From: JBAZZQ01 sp041658725
GTDB taxonomy: Bacteria > Planctomycetota > Phycisphaerae > JAAYCJ01
DNA length: 64,000 nt
Direction: 5' to 3'
NCBI GenBank assembly: GCA_041658725.1
Contig: JBAZZQ010000015.1
Span: 1 to 64,000, forward strand
Positions 43,080-51,250 of the stretch are shown one piece after another. Under the pieces are notes generated by a model. That model was not told the DNA's origin. It searched no databases and was given only the letters and a program-made list of their open reading frames with translations. The first letter of the stretch is position 1, and each line of letters opens with the position of its first letter. A program made the position numbers and the translations under genes.

Positions 43080-45203
43080 ATGTTCGATCGTCGGATGAAA
43101 ATTTTGTTGATCGTGTTCGCCTTGCTGGGGTGCGTTCTGATTTCCCGCCTGGTTGGGTTGCAGATCGGGCAGACGGAAAATTATCAGAAGACCGCGTTTG
43201 CCCCGGAACGAATTTCTTTAAAACCGATACCCGCTAATCGGGGTCGAATTTTGGCCCGAGGGCCTGGCGGCGAAGGCTCGGTGGAATTGGTGGCCAACGA
43301 ACCTTGCTTTGAGGCGGCTGTGTATTACCCGGTCATGGACCCCGATGAGTGGTGGATCGGTAAAGAGCATGGCCTGATCCGTAAAAAAATGATCGCCGAG
43401 TCTAAAAACTCCAAGCTTCAAGTGCCTGGTGAGGAGCTTGCCTTTCGTTTGCAGCATGAGATCGATCAATTTTGGCGGATGTTAAGCGAGGCTACGAACG
43501 TTCCTCTGGAAGAGCTTTTGGGCCGGCGGGATCGCATCGTTGGGGTTATTCAGAAACGAATTGCCCGTGTCCATGAAAAACAGGAATATGTCGATTACCC
43601 GATTTCGGAACAGAGGATGTTTTATCCGATTGTTGCGGATTTGGACGAGCGGCAGGCGTTGGAATTGCGGGGTAAACTCGCCGAGACTCCCTGGGTTGTC
43701 GTCCGGCCCAGTGTTCGACGGTTATATAAACAAAAGGATACGTTGTGCCATTTGCTCGGCCGGACGCTCTTGATTCCCGGAAGTCCTTCCAAAACTTTTC
43801 AAAAAACCGACGACGATGATTGTTTACCGGGCGAATTGCAGGGGATGGACGGATTGGAATTGGTCTTCGATAAGCAATTGCGGGGAACCCGGGGTTGGGT
43901 GAAGCTTGATAAGGAGCAAACCATCGAAACCTCGCCCCAAGACGGCAGGGATATTACTTTGACTATTGATATCGCCTTGCAGGAGTATGCCCAGAAACGG
44001 CTGAAACAGCAGATCGACAACATCAGCTATGCGATTGGCGGGGCGGCGGTGGTGATCGATGTGCAAAAGTCCGAACTTTTGGCATTGGTTTCCCTGCCCA
44101 CGTTCAATCCCTCGGAGTTTAAGGAAAAATTCTCTCAGTTAAGAACCGATCATAAATATTCTCCCCTGATCAATCGAGCTTTTGAGAGGTTTCCACCCGG
44201 ATCGATTGTCAAACCCATCGTCGGGGCCTGGGCGGTCGAACATGGGAAGGTCAGCCCTTTCACCACCTTCAACTGCGAAGGATTTCTTTCCGCGAACCTT
44301 TCGTCTTTTAAATGCTGGCAAGCTCCGCCTGGTCATGGTCTGATGGATTTCGCGAGCGCACTTGCCAATAGCTGCGACGTTTATTTTTATCATGTGGGGG
44401 AATTGCTGACGGCGGAGGGATTGGCGGACCTTTACCGGCACATCGGGTTCGGGCAGCCGGTTCCGCTGGGGGGTTCGGAATTTAATTTCAGCGGTTTACC
44501 CAACAACGCGGGCCGGGTCCCCAGCCAGGAGTGGTTCATTCGTCATCACAATCGGGGCATGAGCGAAGGTGATGCTCGGAACCTTGCCATTGGGCAGGGT
44601 GATTTGGAAATTACTCCGTTGCAGGCGGCGCTGATGGTCGGGGAAATTATCACCGGCAAATATCAACCGCCGAAAATACTCACCGATGAACCGGTCCCGC
44701 CCTCCTCGCCGGTCGGGATCGGGGCTTATGCCCGGAGTTTCGCCCGTAAGGGAATGTTTAATGTCGTCAATGAAGTCGGTGCCACAGGATACAAAGACGC
44801 GTACACGGAAAGGATTCCTCTCGCGGCCAAGACCGGAAGCGCTACGGTCCAGCCGAAACCGATAGAATGGGAGGTTTCGTATCACGATCCGGTCAGCGGC
44901 GAACTGATTAAAAAAAATGTAACGGACCTTGAGCAATTTTACAAAACAGCGCCGGTCCCGAAAAAGCAGATCGACTACCGAGCCATTGCTTATTTTCCCA
45001 CGCTGAGAGAGGAAGACCAGAAAGACCCTTATGGCCGGGCGAAACATTTGGCTCATGGGTGGTTTACCGGATACGCCCCGGCGAACCGGCCGCGAATTGT
45101 TACCGTGGTTTTTATTGAATACGGAATGGCGGGGGGTAGCGGGGCAGGGCCTGTTTTTCGGGACATCATGTTAAAATGCCAGGAACTGGGATATATTAAA
45201 TAG
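43080..45203 (+). CDS. mrdA: Penicillin-binding protein 2, class B transpeptidase
   Basis: 707 residues. One N-terminal membrane helix (about 8-25) is followed by the PBP dimerisation domain and a transpeptidase domain with SIVK (about 374-377, catalytic Ser), SCD (about 431) and KTGS (about 582). It cross-links peptidoglycan for elongation together with RodA, which is encoded 3 bp downstream. Insertions of charged sequence around 75-160 and an extended C-terminus make it longer than the enterobacterial protein. It indicates that this organism has a peptidoglycan wall. Confidence 0.9.
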   Translation: MFDRRMKILLIVFALLGCVLISRLVGLQIGQTENYQKTAFAPERISLKPIPANRGRILARGPGGEGSVELVANEPCFEAAVYYPVMDPDEWWIGKEHGLIRKKMIAESKNSKLQVPGEELAFRLQHEIDQFWRMLSEATNVPLEELLGRRDRIVGVIQKRIARVHEKQEYVDYPISEQRMFYPIVADLDERQALELRGKLAETPWVVVRPSVRRLYKQKDTLCHLLGRTLLIPGSPSKTFQKTDDDDCLPGELQGMDGLELVFDKQLRGTRGWVKLDKEQTIETSPQDGRDITLTIDIALQEYAQKRLKQQIDNISYAIGGAAVVIDVQKSELLALVSLPTFNPSEFKEKFSQLRTDHKYSPLINRAFERFPPGSIVKPIVGAWAVEHGKVSPFTTFNCEGFLSANLSSFKCWQAPPGHGLMDFASALANSCDVYFYHVGELLTAEGLADLYRHIGFGQPVPLGGSEFNFSGLPNNAGRVPSQEWFIRHHNRGMSEGDARNLAIGQGDLEITPLQAALMVGEIITGKYQPPKILTDEPVPPSSPVGIGAYARSFARKGMFNVVNEVGATGYKDAYTERIPLAAKTGSATVQPKPIEWEVSYHDPVSGELIKKNVTDLEQFYKTAPVPKKQIDYRAIAYFPTLREEDQKDPYGRAKHLAHGWFTGYAPANRPRIVTVVFIEYGMAGGSGAGPVFRDIMLKCQELGYIK

Positions 45204-45206
45204 ACA

Positions 45207-46496
45207 ATGACGTTAAAAATTAATCAGACAACTCAAACGACGGTTTTTGGTATCTCGGCGGCCAGTCTGGCGGTCGTCCTGGGTATCGTCGGACTCACCG
45301 GTCTGGGATTGGTTATGCTGCAGACCATCGATCAGGCTGATCTTCCCGCCAGATTGGTTCCGAAACATCTTTTTCGCAATCAAATGATTTATCTACTGGT
45401 GGCGGTCGTTACGATGCTTATCGTTCGCGCGTTCAACTATCAGAGGCTGGTCGATTGGGCGTATCCGTTTTTTATCGTCATGTTGATTTTACTTCTGACG
45501 GTTTTGATAGTTGTGATATTCGGTATCGTTGGAATACACCTGCCGTTCCTTGATAAATTTTTCCCCAAAATCAACGGTTCTTACCGCTGGATCCGGCTTG
45601 GTTTCTTTCAAATTCAACCGTCGGAGTTCATCAAAATCGCTTACATTCTTGGACTGGCTCGCTATTTGCGGTATCGAAAAAATTACCGCCAATTTGGAGG
45701 ATTGCTCGGTCCGTTCGCCCTGACGTTGTTTCCCATGATTCTGATTTTGCTGGAACCCGATCTGGGTACGGTCATGCTGCTGCTGCCGGTATTGTTCATC
45801 ATGCTTTACGCGGCGGGGGCGAAGATAAAACATCTGGCGGCGGTGGTCCTGCTGATGGTTATGTCATTGCCCCTGCTCTTTTCTTTAATGCACGGTTACC
45901 AGCGGGATCGGGTCGTCGGGATGCTGCTTCAATCGGAGAACACTCGCAACTGGATTAAAAAACATCCGGGAATTAAAAATATAATTTATCGGGACAAAAG
46001 TCTCGACCGCAGTTTGACGGAAGAGGGATACCATCTGTATCATTCCAAAATTGCCCTGGGTTCCGGCAGTGTGATGGGATTTGGATTGGGAAAAGGACCC
46101 TACATGGACGGCAGCCGTTGGCTACCCGAGTGTCATAACGATTTTGTCTTTGCCATGATCGGCCACCAGTTCGGTTTTATCGGTACCGTGTCGGTGGTCC
46201 TGCTTTACCTGATCATCGCCGTCGGACTGGTCGAAATCGCCGCCGAAGTCGCCGAACCCTTTGGACGACTCATCGTCGTGGGAGTCCTGGCCATGCTTTT
46301 AACGCAGGCGGGAATCAATATGGGCATGACCCTGGGTCTGATGCCGATTACCGGAGTAACCTTGCCTTTCATCAGTTACGGCGGGAGCAGCCTGTTGACT
46401 TATTTTATCCTCATGGGCTTGGCCCTTTCCGTCGATCGCGCCCGACCGGTGCATATTGGTCCGAAACCGTTTGAGTTTTCGGATGAAGATTATTGA
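45207..46496 (+). CDS. rodA: Rod-shape protein RodA (SEDS glycosyltransferase)
   Basis: 429 residues with about ten membrane helices. SEDS signatures are present: GSYRWIRLGFFQIQPSEFIKIAYILGLARYL, LLEPDLGTVMLLLP (including the catalytic-region Asp), PECHNDFVFAMIGHQFGF, and the C-terminal LPFISYGGSSLL. It polymerises lipid II during elongation as the partner of PBP2. A longer than usual extracytoplasmic loop (about 235-290) is present. Confidence 0.92.
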   Translation: MTLKINQTTQTTVFGISAASLAVVLGIVGLTGLGLVMLQTIDQADLPARLVPKHLFRNQMIYLLVAVVTMLIVRAFNYQRLVDWAYPFFIVMLILLLTVLIVVIFGIVGIHLPFLDKFFPKINGSYRWIRLGFFQIQPSEFIKIAYILGLARYLRYRKNYRQFGGLLGPFALTLFPMILILLEPDLGTVMLLLPVLFIMLYAAGAKIKHLAAVVLLMVMSLPLLFSLMHGYQRDRVVGMLLQSENTRNWIKKHPGIKNIIYRDKSLDRSLTEEGYHLYHSKIALGSGSVMGFGLGKGPYMDGSRWLPECHNDFVFAMIGHQFGFIGTVSVVLLYLIIAVGLVEIAAEVAEPFGRLIVVGVLAMLLTQAGINMGMTLGLMPITGVTLPFISYGGSSLLTYFILMGLALSVDRARPVHIGPKPFEFSDEDY

Positions 46497-46497
46497 A

Positions 46498-47355
46498 ATG
46501 ACGATTCAATTTTATATGAATGATAATTTTCACAAAATCGTTTATCGTGACGGGTACAGTGGAAGCTGCCGCTGGTGGTCCGGGGGCGATAAAGGGGCGG
46601 TTTTGTATCTTCACGGGATTCAATCGCATGGATTGTGGTTTGAACAGTCCGCGGACGCTTTGGCTCGATTGGGATTCAATGTTTTGCTTCCCGACCGGCG
46701 AGGCAGCGGACGCAATGAGCCGGCGCGGGGAGATGTGCGCGATTATCAGCAATGGATTTCGGATCATGTCGAACTGATCAAATGGCTTTCAGAAAAAACC
46801 GGGTATGATCGCGTCCATGTTATTGGGGTAAGCTGGGGCGGGAAAATCGCGATGGCTCTGGCCCGGGTGCTCCCACGTCAAATCGCCAGCTTAACTCTTA
46901 TCTCGCCGGGGATTTTTCCTGTGGTCGATGTGGCGTGGGAAACGAAATTCAAAATCGCGATGGCCGTCATTTTCCGACGCAAAAAATATTTCCCTATTCC
47001 CCTTAATGAACCTGAATTATTCACCGGCAACCCTGACCGTCAGGAATTCATCCGGCAAGACCCATTGCGACTAACTGCCGTCACCGGCGATTTTCTCTAC
47101 CAGTCACGCCGGTTGGATCGGTTTATCCGCAGGATTCCCGAACGGCTGGCGATGCCGATGAAGATGTTCCTGGCCGGTCGGGAACGAATCATCGACAATC
47201 AGGCCACGATCCGGTATTATCGCAGCCTGCGAACGGCGGGATCCAAAGAACTGATCCTTTATGATCAGGCCTGCCATACGCTTGAATTTGAAAAAGATAA
47301 TCGGATTTTTATCCGTGATTTACAGGAGTGGTTGGAACATGCCTCAAACGTTTAG
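46498..47355 (+). CDS. Alpha/beta hydrolase, monoacylglycerol-lipase-like
   Basis: About 285 residues from ATG 46498, just after the rodA stop (ATGs at 46483 and 46486 are in frame but overlap rodA). It has YLHGIQSHGLWFEQ (oxyanion region), LLPDRRGSGRN, the nucleophile elbow GVSWGGK (Ser about 117), and the catalytic His in ACHTLEFEKD near the C-terminus. It resembles the hydrolase-4/lysophospholipase group, so a lipid ester is a likely substrate. It is co-transcribed with mrdA-rodA. Confidence 0.8.
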   Translation: MTIQFYMNDNFHKIVYRDGYSGSCRWWSGGDKGAVLYLHGIQSHGLWFEQSADALARLGFNVLLPDRRGSGRNEPARGDVRDYQQWISDHVELIKWLSEKTGYDRVHVIGVSWGGKIAMALARVLPRQIASLTLISPGIFPVVDVAWETKFKIAMAVIFRRKKYFPIPLNEPELFTGNPDRQEFIRQDPLRLTAVTGDFLYQSRRLDRFIRRIPERLAMPMKMFLAGRERIIDNQATIRYYRSLRTAGSKELILYDQACHTLEFEKDNRIFIRDLQEWLEHASNV

Positions 47356-48508
47356 ACGACTGCCGGTGATTTTACTCATTCTGACGATCATCGCCGGCTG
47401 TTCCCAGAAGAAAACCTTTGTCGAAAAATTAATGGGTGGTAAGCCAGGTACTCCTGAGGACCACTGGGTAAAGACCGACGACGGCTGGACTCTTCATATC
47501 CGCCGATATCCGCCCGCGACGATTGACCCGCATCGCGAGCCGGTCATTTTATGTCATGGTTTGAGTCATAATAACAATTTCTGGGATTTGACGGACAATA
47601 CCTCGCTCGCCAAATATCTTCAGAACGAAGGTTTCGACGTCTGGGCTGTTTCCCTGCGCGGGTGCGGTCAATCTACCAAACCGACCCTTTCACAGATCAG
47701 ACAATTGTTCCGGCTTCAGATTTCCGCTCTTAATCCCGATGCCCTCATCAATCGCCAACCGGGGCTGCTTCACCTGAACTGGACCGTGGACGATCACATT
47801 CGCCACGATATCCCCGTTGTCCTTGATTACGTCACTACCTACACCAAATCTCCCAAGGTGCTATGGGTCGGACACAGCATGGGAGCGATGATCATGTTCG
47901 CTTACCTCGGAACCGAAGACCAATCGCGGATCAAAGGATTCGTCGCCGTTTCCGCCCCGATGTATCTGGTCCATCCCGCCAACGACGTCTTTGAACTGAT
48001 GGCTCAACAAGCCAATTTTGTGAAAATCGGAAACCTGGCCGCGGGAACCAACTTTCGAGCGATCGTCGGAAGCCTGGCTGGTCCTATGGTCACAACTCCC
48101 ATCGATCAATTATTTTTGAACGCGGAAAACGTCGATCCCAACCTGCTTCGCGTTTTCTACTACGCCAACCAGGAAGATATTTCCCCCGGCCAGCTCGATC
48201 AGCTCCTGCAGTACGTCAAGACCGGAAGCTTTTTCAGCTATGACGGGAAAATCAACTATACCGAATCGGTGAAGAAAATCACCGTTCCCGTTCTCCAGAT
48301 AGTCGGCCAGATGGACAATATGGTCGATCCAGGATTTGCGGCCCAAGTGAACAAACAGATCGGCTCAAAGAATAAAAATCTTCGCGTGTTTGGAAAAATC
48401 AACGGCTATCGCGCCGATTATGGCCACGACGACATCATCCTTGGTCGATACGCTCACGAGGAGATTTTCCCTTACGTCCGAGATTGGCTGAATTCTCAAA
48501 ATAAATAA
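47339..48508 (+). CDS. Lipoprotein alpha/beta hydrolase
   Basis: About 389 residues from ATG 47339, overlapping the previous gene by 17 bp. The lipoprotein signal is LPVILLILTIIAGC (Cys about 21). The hydrolase fold has LCHGLSHNNNFWD, GCGQSTKP, nucleophile GHSMGAM and a final His in YGHDDIILG. Two different hydrolases in a row, one cytoplasmic and one envelope-anchored, suggest a shared lipid or cell-wall-linked substrate, but this is inference. Confidence 0.8.
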   Translation: MPQTFRRLPVILLILTIIAGCSQKKTFVEKLMGGKPGTPEDHWVKTDDGWTLHIRRYPPATIDPHREPVILCHGLSHNNNFWDLTDNTSLAKYLQNEGFDVWAVSLRGCGQSTKPTLSQIRQLFRLQISALNPDALINRQPGLLHLNWTVDDHIRHDIPVVLDYVTTYTKSPKVLWVGHSMGAMIMFAYLGTEDQSRIKGFVAVSAPMYLVHPANDVFELMAQQANFVKIGNLAAGTNFRAIVGSLAGPMVTTPIDQLFLNAENVDPNLLRVFYYANQEDISPGQLDQLLQYVKTGSFFSYDGKINYTESVKKITVPVLQIVGQMDNMVDPGFAAQVNKQIGSKNKNLRVFGKINGYRADYGHDDIILGRYAHEEIFPYVRDWLNSQNK

Positions 48509-48545
48509 TGTTAAAAATACTTTTCAAAGAGTTTTAATTCGTATC

Positions 48546-48574
48546 TTGACATTGATCGATGGAGTGGATAAGGT
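48546..48574 (+). promoter_or_regulatory. Promoter of the initiator tRNA gene
   Basis: TTGACA (48546-48551) and TAAGGT (48569-48574) with 17-bp spacing, placing transcription start about 13 bp before the tRNA. Confidence 0.5.
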
Positions 48575-48593
48575 TAATGGTCGCAATAGATAT

Positions 48594-48666
48594 TGCGGGG
48601 TGGAGCAGTTGGTAGCTCGCCGGGCTCATAACCCGGAGGTCATAGGTTCAAATCCTATCCCCGCTA
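48594..48666 (+). tRNA. Initiator tRNA-fMet, anticodon CAT
   Basis: A 73-base cloverleaf with anticodon loop CTCATAA. Initiator features are visible: three consecutive G-C pairs in the anticodon stem (GGG/CCC), a D stem GAGC/GCTC giving A11-U24, and a mismatched first acceptor pair (T1 opposite T72). The T arm is ATAGG-TTCAAAT-CCTAT. A strong terminator follows. Confidence 0.92.
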
Positions 48667-48681
48667 TTCGGTAACTCAAGC

Positions 48682-48716
48682 AAAACCGGCCACTTAGGGC
48701 CGGTTTTCTTTTTTTA
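48682..48716 (+). terminator. Rho-independent terminator after tRNA-fMet
   Basis: AAAACCGGCC (48682-48691) pairs with GGCCGGTTTT (48698-48707), followed by CTTTTTTTT. Confidence 0.9.
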
Positions 48717-48721
48717 GGGGA

Positions 48722-48783
48722 TGCTCAAAAATGGCTCTGGGTGCGGGGGGGGTGCGGATGGGTGCAACGGTCATTTTCCTGTG
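48722..48783. repeat. Imperfect direct repeat, copy A
   Basis: It contains CTCAAAAAT, GCTCTGGGTGCG and GGGTGCAACGGTCATTTTC. Copy B at 49240-49289 has TTCAAAAATCGGCTTGGGTGCG and GGGTGCAACGTTCATTTTC. The two flank the metal-binding lipoprotein gene. Confidence 0.6.
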
Positions 48784-48991
48784 TTCGGTTACAAGCTCTT
48801 TTCCGTTTGCCCTCAAAATGAACATGACAGTATTCGTCGATCCCCGATGTTCCAAAGAAAAAAGTCGAAAGAAAGTTGGCGAAATGCGAGGGTGCGGTAT
48901 AATGATGATTGCCTATGAGTCCCTGCCATAGGCGGAACTCAACGGTGCAGGTTTGATGACAGTCGGGCCATCTTTATCAAGGAGAGTAGAT

Positions 48992-49210
48992 ATGCGCGAA
49001 TACCTTGTAATAGCAGCTTTGGCGATGTTCTTTCTCGCTGGGTGTAAGAAAGAGGTTCCTCCAGATTCGATTAAGGCGACCGAGTTGCCAACCACTCCGG
49101 CAAGTCAACCTGCAACCGTGATTTACACCTGCCCTATGCACCCTGAGGTTCTTTCCGACAAACCGGGCAATTGCCCCAAGTGCGGCATGACGCTGGTGCC
49201 CAAGAAATGA
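48992..49210 (+). CDS. Small lipoprotein with heavy-metal-binding domain
   Basis: 72 residues from ATG 48992, five bases after AAGGAGAG. Signal peptide with lipobox MFFLAGC (Cys 18), a Pro/Thr/Ser linker, then the compact metal-binding motif YTCPMHPEV ... CPKCGMTLVPKK found at the N-termini of copper/silver efflux proteins (CusB, CopA-type). It probably binds Cu or a similar ion at the membrane. It stands alone and is bracketed by short direct repeats. Confidence 0.85.
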   Translation: MREYLVIAALAMFFLAGCKKEVPPDSIKATELPTTPASQPATVIYTCPMHPEVLSDKPGNCPKCGMTLVPKK

Positions 49211-49239
49211 GTCCAAGGATGCCTTGAAATGCTCTGGCC

Positions 49240-49289
49240 CGTGTTCAAAAATCGGCTTGGGTGCGCCTGGGGTGCAACGTTCATTTTCG
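49240..49289. repeat. Imperfect direct repeat, copy B
   Basis: Partner of 48722-48783, shorter by a G-rich insertion. Both copies point the same way. Confidence 0.6.
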
Positions 49290-49481
49290 GTCTTTGAACA
49301 ACTCTGAGTGCAACTTTCCGCCGGTAGCCCAGTTTTCCTTGGGCAACTCGTCAAATTGTATCGTGACGGTTTCCGGCAGCACTTTGGCAACGTCAACCAT
49401 TGTGTCGGTCAATGCTTTGGCCAACTCAGCCTTCTGGTCTTTCGTTCTCCCGGTCCATAAACTTACTCTAAGAATCGGCAT
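49281..49481 (-). CDS. 4-oxalocrotonate tautomerase-family protein
   Basis: 66 residues, the usual 4-OT length. The start is MPILRVSLWTGRTKDQK, so Pro1, the catalytic base, would be exposed after Met removal. The helix LAKALTDTMVDVAKVLPETVTIQFDELP and the tail GNWATGG-like NWATGGK follow the family pattern. The natural substrate is unknown. It is convergent with the metal-binding lipoprotein gene. Confidence 0.88.
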   Translation of the reverse strand: MPILRVSLWTGRTKDQKAELAKALTDTMVDVAKVLPETVTIQFDELPKENWATGGKLHSELFKDRK

Positions 49482-49776
49482 GATTTTTCTCCCAGCTTGT
49501 GTCGAGTATCGTTCCGTAACGCTTTCTTATTCTGCCATTATTATACCCTGTCCCACAATTGTGCGCACTTTTTTTTCCGACTCGCCACATTCGATTACAG
49601 GCTTTTTTCCCAGAACCGGCGATCAACGGCCTCACCCGATTTTCGTTCGAGCTTGAATGGTTTTGGGTTCGAAACCCCTCAAAATTGCTTTTGATTGGTT
49701 ATTCAAAAAAATCGACCAAATGGCCAATTCAAGCTCATCTGTCTCAGTGAAAAGCCCATTTGGGTGGTTGCTGATA

Positions 49777-49920
49777 AAATGATTTCTCCAAGGTTGCTGG
49801 GGTACAAGGGTGCCTTATTTGGCCTTGCAAGAACGTTCTTTCTTTTAATTAAAATTAAAACTTTGGTTACGTGTAATAAAGGTCCACCCTTGTACCCCAG
49901 CGAGTTTGGAGAAATCATTT
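49777..49920. repeat. Foldback element, 144 bp with about 43-bp arms
   Basis: AAATGATTTCTCCA (49777-49790) and TGGAGAAATCATTT (49907-49920) are perfect inverted copies. GCTGGGGTACAAGGGTG (49796-49812) and CACCCTTGTACCCCAGC (49885-49901) are likewise. The 5-base spacers match in length. The centre is AT-rich. Open frames exist on both strands but merely mirror each other. It looks like a MITE. The rest of 49482-50043 shows no gene. Confidence 0.8.
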
Positions 49921-49960
49921 GAGAAAATGATAGGAAGCACGAACCTGGTTCGATTAGAGT

Positions 49961-50041
49961 CGCAGGTTAAAACGCCCCGCCCCGTTGCTCAGCCCGCTCC
50001 CGTTCGAGTCACCTGGTCGAGCCTAGAGGCCTAGGATTGGA
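49961..50041. repeat. 81-bp direct repeat, left copy
   Basis: By eye 68 of 81 bases match 51119-51199 without gaps, including GAGTCACCTGGTCGA and GGCCTAGGATTGGA. It ends 2 bp before the stop of the nuclease-like gene. Confidence 0.8.
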
Positions 50042-50043
50042 GG

Positions 50044-51012
50044 TTATTCTACCTCAGATTGACGTTTTTTCGTCCGATCTCGGGCCTGAGCAATGGTGTC
50101 ACAACTTAACAAAAGGTCCAGCATGGCCCAGACTCTGCCGTTACAAAAAATGTTCCCGGTCTTGACGGTCTTGACGGGGACAATGGGCGGGCTAAGGGTG
50201 TAGAGTAAGTGCGGGTCCCATTTACCGGGGTCAATTTCGGGGAACTCCGCGTGCATGTCCTCAACAACCTTACAGGAATCCACGTGGTGGATACTCTGGA
50301 GTTGGCCGTTGTAGCGGAACCCCAGGTAGTTGGGTGGTTCCACCGGCCAGTTTTTCCCGAAGGGGTGGAAGTAGCGTTGCTTCCGATTTACAAAATCTCT
50401 CCATGCAATCTTGCTCCAGGAAGGGCAAGCTGCGCCCAACGCCACCACAAAGACCATGTTTGACTCTTGGTTTTGCATACGAACGATCCTCTGCAAATAT
50501 GACTGAAGTTGTTCCATTACTCGTTTCTCGGCATGGCTTCCCCGCTCGATCCTGGTAAGCCGGGCGATTTCCCTCCAACTTAGGTAAACCACGGGGATGC
50601 CCTGGAGTGAATTCGGAAGATGGAATTGGACATACTCAGGAGAACACTCGGCCATGACGACCAAGGCACGTTGCCGCCGGGAGCCGTCTTTTAATCGTTG
50701 AACGTAGCACTGGAGCTGTTTCCTGTTCGGCAACTGCCAGCCCCTTTTGGCCTCGATGATGGTGTGGAACTCCCCGCTGGCAATCTCGATGTCAGTAATC
50801 CCGCAGCCCTGTTTGTACTCCTGAAGGGAAATCTTATCGACATTCAATTTTCTCGAACCTGGAAAAATTCGGGAGAGCACGTTATGGAGAAATGACGGGC
50901 TTTGCGAGAGTGACCAGCCAATGCTGTAGGTGATATCATTCTCATTTGAACCCAGCAGTTCAAAAATGCTTTCGAGTTTTCGGCCATGCAAATAAAGATC
51001 ATTGGTTCCCAT
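50044..51012 (-). CDS. PD-(D/E)XK nuclease-like protein of unknown role
   Basis: 322 residues. Near residues 70-100, ITDIEIASGEFHTIIEAKRGWQLP gives an Asp, then E-A-K after a beta hairpin, the core of a PD-(D/E)XK nuclease fold, followed by the helix RKQLQCYVQRL. The C-terminal half (VFVVALGAACPSW, WPVEPPNYLGFRYNGQLQSIHHVDS) resembles no domain I can name. It lies between 81-bp direct repeats beside an integrase, so a defence-type cargo nuclease is plausible. Confidence 0.6.
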   Translation of the reverse strand: MGTNDLYLHGRKLESIFELLGSNENDITYSIGWSLSQSPSFLHNVLSRIFPGSRKLNVDKISLQEYKQGCGITDIEIASGEFHTIIEAKRGWQLPNRKQLQCYVQRLKDGSRRQRALVVMAECSPEYVQFHLPNSLQGIPVVYLSWREIARLTRIERGSHAEKRVMEQLQSYLQRIVRMQNQESNMVFVVALGAACPSWSKIAWRDFVNRKQRYFHPFGKNWPVEPPNYLGFRYNGQLQSIHHVDSCKVVEDMHAEFPEIDPGKWDPHLLYTLSPPIVPVKTVKTGNIFCNGRVWAMLDLLLSCDTIAQARDRTKKRQSEVE

Positions 51013-51118
51013 AATCGCCTCGACGTCATCTAAAGGATACCTGGAACTTCAGAATAGAGCAACCAAAGAGAAGGTGTCAGGCCAAAAAGGTCATTTTTCA
51101 CTGCGTTAAATTCTAGGG

Positions 51119-51199
51119 CGCAGGTAAAATCGCCCCACCCCATTGCTCATCCCACTCAAGTTTGAGTCACCTGGTCGAAGCTGGGGGCCTAGGATTGGA
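51119..51199. repeat. 81-bp direct repeat, right copy
   Basis: Partner of 49961-50041, same orientation, 106 bp upstream of the nuclease-like gene start. With the left copy it brackets that gene exactly. Confidence 0.8.
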
Positions 51200-51250
51200 C
51201 GCTGGTACCCGTAACGGGTGTAAGAACAACAAGTAAATTGTTCCGAATTT

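Noticed and set aside
48594..48666. tRNA-fMet 3' end as a proven attachment site
   Set aside because: I could not find a second copy of the tRNA end inside the window, so the boundary stays unproven.
49695..49922. 75- and 71-codon frames in the foldback element
   Set aside because: They are produced by the inverted repeat itself, so the two strands encode near-identical ends.
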